From Prostheceraeus crozeri (taxonomy: Eukaryota; Platyhelminthes; Polycladida; Euryleptidae), in the NCBI GenBank assembly GCA_907163375.1, contig CAJQUW010011607.1, forward strand, positions 1 through 64,000: a stretch of DNA of 64,000 nt. Reading direction: 5' to 3'. The notes below the pieces were generated by a model. It saw nothing but the letters and a program-made list of their open reading frames with translations, searched no databases and was not told the origin of the DNA. Of the stretch, positions 61,123 to 64,000 are shown piece by piece; position 1 is the stretch's first letter; each line of letters opens with the position of its first letter. Made by a program: the position numbers and the translations under genes.

Positions 61123-62045
61123 CTGTAAATGGAAAATACACGACTGAAAATGTCCATCTGACGGAAATTATCATAAGAATAGTGAATTCGGTCGGTTTGT
61201 GGAAGAAGACTGTCCTCAGCACACAATCCATGCAGATAGAATCACTAAAAAAATTGACTTGCATCCTCAGTTGAAAAATGGAAATAAAAGTGAAAAGCCG
61301 CCAATCTTTCCTATATCAGAATCATCAACAAGTCTAGATCAAATCTCTCAACATTAATCCCTGACACGTAGCCACAGCTAGAATAACTTAGAGATGACGG
61401 CCCATAGTGGATCTGACTAAGAAAGTAGGCCTGCCGTATATTGCATTTTAATTGTTATGGAATTAGTGAGCTACTGCTGCTAAATTGAGGAGGCAAATTA
61501 TCATTTCCATCGCGTATATAAACAATAGCTCCAACCACAGAGCAAATAGGTCCATAGTATAGTAGAAAGAGTGTGCCAGCATACAGTGAAAATAATTGCA
61601 TTAAAAGATATTTTTTTGCTTAGATTGCGTTCCTGCGGTACAGAAGAATATTTGATCAATTTATAGGAAGACAAATTTTTTCAATTTTTTGTGTCTGTAT
61701 ACTAATGATTTGGAACCTCTACATAAGCAGCATGAAACTTGGTGGGTATCAAAATGAATGAAAATTTACCAACAAGTGTCTTAATTAAACGGAAATGTAA
61801 CTCATTATCAAGACAACTGCATGAATCGCATTAAAATGCAAGTCTTCATGGAAAATTTGAGATCCTAAGTGCTTCTGGCTGAAATTTCAAGTTTCTAATC
61901 AATTGTCATCGGTATGATTTTATGATTTACTAAATTCATTTTTCATTTCTTAATTGAATCTGAATAATATTTCGGACATCTTTAATACATTTTTTTGGTG
62001 CACGACCTCTACATCGGTCGGTCTACAACCCAGGATCTCGGAATC
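61123..62045. other. Non-coding stretch, no gene seen
   Basis: AT-rich; no further receptor-like exon was recognised on the minus strand. Confidence 0.4.
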
Positions 62046-62777
62046 CTACCAGGATTCAGGGAGATCGAGAGTGCGTCTGAGGATATAGACACTGCTCAAC
62101 AGAGCAGCTTTCTGTAACTGAGGTACATGATGAAGTCCGGGTACTTCTCTCAAGTATTTTGCGAGATTCTGAGTGTGAGCACCCAATGCCCCAATGACAA
62201 CAGGGATCACTTTCACCTTGATCTTCCACAACTTTTGGATTTCCAGTTTCAGGTCTAGGTACTTTGCGATCTTCTCTCTTTCTTTGTTCGTTATATTTCT
62301 GTCTTCTGGTACCGAGATGTCAATTATGCATCCTCTTTTCTTAACCTTATCTATTATTACGATGTCAGGTCTTCGTGCTGTGATTTTCTTGTCCGTTCGA
62401 ATTTCAAAGTCCCACAAGATCACCGAATTATTTTCTGTTACTGGCAAGGGCATATGCTGCCATGGCTCTCGTGGTACGCTTAGATCAAAGCACATGCTGA
62501 TGTCTCTGTGAATGATTCTTGCCACCTCATTGTGCCGTTTCAGGTATTCACTCCCTGCTAGTTTTGAACATCCCGTGAGGATGTGAGAGACTGTTTCATC
62601 TGAGGAATTGCACATTCTGCACTTTGGATCTACACTTGTTTTCAGGATATATGTTGCGTGGGCTTTGGTGTTCAGTGCTTGATCTTGAGCAGCAGTGAGC
62701 AACGCTTCTGTCTCAATCTTGAGATTCACCGTTCTTAGCCAGCTGTAGCATGCCTTCTTTGATGTAATTTCATCCAT
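62046..62777 (-). pseudogene. LINE 3' ORF end with zinc knuckle and restriction-like endonuclease (R2/NeSL-like)
   Basis: 243 codons open on the minus strand. ETEALLTAAQDQAL is followed by a zinc knuckle CRMCNSSDETVSHILTGC, a conserved RHN, then RPDIVIIDKV and IIDISVPEDRN. Those last blocks are the PD...D core of the restriction-like endonuclease at the C-terminus of R2/NeSL/CRE-type LINEs, which nicks target DNA for reverse transcription. The reverse transcriptase is absent: the frame begins at a microsatellite, so the copy is 5'-truncated. The frame itself is undamaged, suggesting recent insertion. Confidence 0.72.
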
Positions 62778-62786
62778 GATGTGTTT

Positions 62787-62830
62787 TACATTTTATTATT
62801 ATATTATTATTATTATTACATTTATTATCT
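62787..62830. repeat. (ATT)n microsatellite
   Basis: ATTATT repeats at the truncated 5' boundary of the LINE. Confidence 0.85.
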
Positions 62831-64000
62831 CTATTACATCTTCTAAATTTAATTATGACAATTGTCTTTGATTATAATATTTTGCGGCAGGTAGTTCGTG
62901 ATGCGATTACGCTTCAGAAAATGCTCTTATTTCTAACTTCTAAGACTGAGTATTAAGATAGCCATCCATCGAATTGCTGATTTAATAAACATTACGTCTC
63001 CAAGGTTGTCATGACACGGAGGATTTGTGAAATTCTATTCCTCCTACTGTACTGCTATCATGATCAGTCAAATCCATGTAAATTTCTCCAAAAGTGCTAA
63101 AATTTGCATATCTCACATGTGGTACTGGGTCACAACTCGAGTTCATCTAATAAAATCAAAATTTAACTAATGCTGAGTTGGTACTCTATCTTTTCTTACT
63201 ATTCTTCTAATTCTGACATGCTGGAATGTCCTAATACAACTATGGTCGTATTTGTTCATTTTCTTGACAAAAGGTTTCTTTGTTATTTCGTTTTTAAGTA
63301 ATTTTCAATTGATGACATTCTATGTAAGATTTACTTATGCAATTACTTATGAAGACTAATAAATATTGACTTTAAATAAATATTGCAAGCTTCTGCTAGG
63401 TTATTTTGGCGCTTCGATGGATATGCCTGGGACTGAGTTAACATCTATTGTACCTTTGTGCATAAATGATTATTATTTAACACAGCATAAACACAGCTAG
63501 TATCTAACATTAGCATGAAGTACGATTATCGCAGGTTTGTTTTTATTTAAAAATGTAATGTCTTAGCAGTCTTGTCAGATGGACAAAAATAGCAGCTTTA
63601 ACGAAATGCATTATTTAAAACGAAGATATAAACTGATGAACTGATAAACTGAAAACTCACATTCAAACAGTGCATCGCCTAGTGCATTGTTTGAAAGCAC
63701 TATTTTCAAAAATGGCATTGAAACCACGCTTTTGAATATGAGTTTCATACTTTGTTATAAACATGGTTGTAGAACCTTGTTTTTAAACATGATTTTAAAT
63801 ACGTTGTTTTACTATCGGTTATTTCAGATTCCAGTAATTGATGAGCATGATAAAGTCATGTTGATCGACACATTGATGCTTTGCCAAAAGCGAGAGCTGA
63901 TGACTTTCTAAACAGGTGAATGAGAGGGACGCTTTCGAGTGACTTTCATCAAATGCACGTAGCATGATATGAACATGCGACTTATAAAACTTGATATCCA
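62831..64000. other. Non-coding stretch, no convincing gene
   Basis: Apart from the dispersed repeat at 63075-63225 nothing is recognised; the open frame at 63687-63911 has an acceptor-like TTATTTCAG but no clear family. Confidence 0.4.
63075..63225. repeat. Dispersed repeat, copy 2
   Basis: Diverged direct-orientation copy of 43540-43720. Confidence 0.55.

Noticed and set aside
63828-63912. Possible plus-strand ligand-binding-domain exon (IPVIDEHDKVMLI) with an acceptor-like TTATTTCAG
   Set aside because: Opposite strand to the other receptor-like exons, in-frame stop before the candidate donor, and poor spacing against the family pattern.

Overview
The window is animal nuclear DNA, most likely from a marine-type invertebrate; I cannot place it further. 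The evidence is dense eukaryotic transposon debris (mariner, hAT, LINE, Penelope-like, MITEs), a C-type lectin gene with a signal peptide and AATAAA signal, and exons with canonical splice sites. In the middle sits one large intact DNA-virus-like transposon, a Polinton/Maverick, at 18452-43194. It is bounded by an exact 6-bp target duplication (GGTGTA) and terminal inverted repeats (294 bp left, 252 bp right, differing by one 42-bp tandem copy). The host flanks are AT-rich and full of decayed genes, while the Polinton has long open frames packed end to end.

Left flank (1-18451): a frameshifted transposase-domain relic, a mariner (1863-3597), a 498-bp hAT-type MITE (6829-7326), a multiply frameshifted BED/hAT transposase relic (7433-9745), a 0.7-kb fold-back (10135-10816), a cluster of short repeats near 13 kb, a 1-kb non-autonomous hAT (13852-14876), a Penelope-like GIY-YIG relic near 16.7 kb and a tRNA-like sequence at 17.35 kb.

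Polinton (18452-43194): rightward from the left TIR run protein-primed DNA polymerase B and a RING protein. Nearly everything else reads leftward: adenain-like protease, double jelly-roll capsid protein, basic core-like protein, two penton-like proteins (one with a collagen-like tract, one of 1283 residues with repeated modules), integrase with chromodomain, packaging-type ATPase, a 510-aa protein, a membrane protein, several zinc-finger or orphan proteins, a DEDDh-type exonuclease-like protein and a small hydrophobic/RGG protein. One gene at 39388-39846 reads rightward and encodes a proline-rich protein with a KENxxP motif. Replication (PolB), integration (INT), virion assembly (capsid proteins, ATPase, protease, core proteins) and host-interaction candidates (RING, KEN protein, exonuclease) together describe an element that could form virions. 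A TAAG tetranucleotide about 24-39 nt before most of its start codons looks like a shared promoter element, and zinc-finger modules are shared between three of its proteins.

Right flank (43195-64000): a C-type lectin/PAN-like secreted protein gene (45092-45838), a 396-bp MITE, a four-layer nest (mariner inside a hAT-like element inside a second hAT-like element inside a LINE) at 47.6-52.6 kb, two phase-compatible exons of a probable nuclear-receptor ligand-binding domain (61011-61122 and 56459-56688, minus strand), an inverted duplication at 58.2/59.4 kb, perfect hairpins near 57 kb and the 3' end of a restriction-endonuclease-type LINE at 62046-62777. All calls come from reading the sequence and its translations; no database search was possible.
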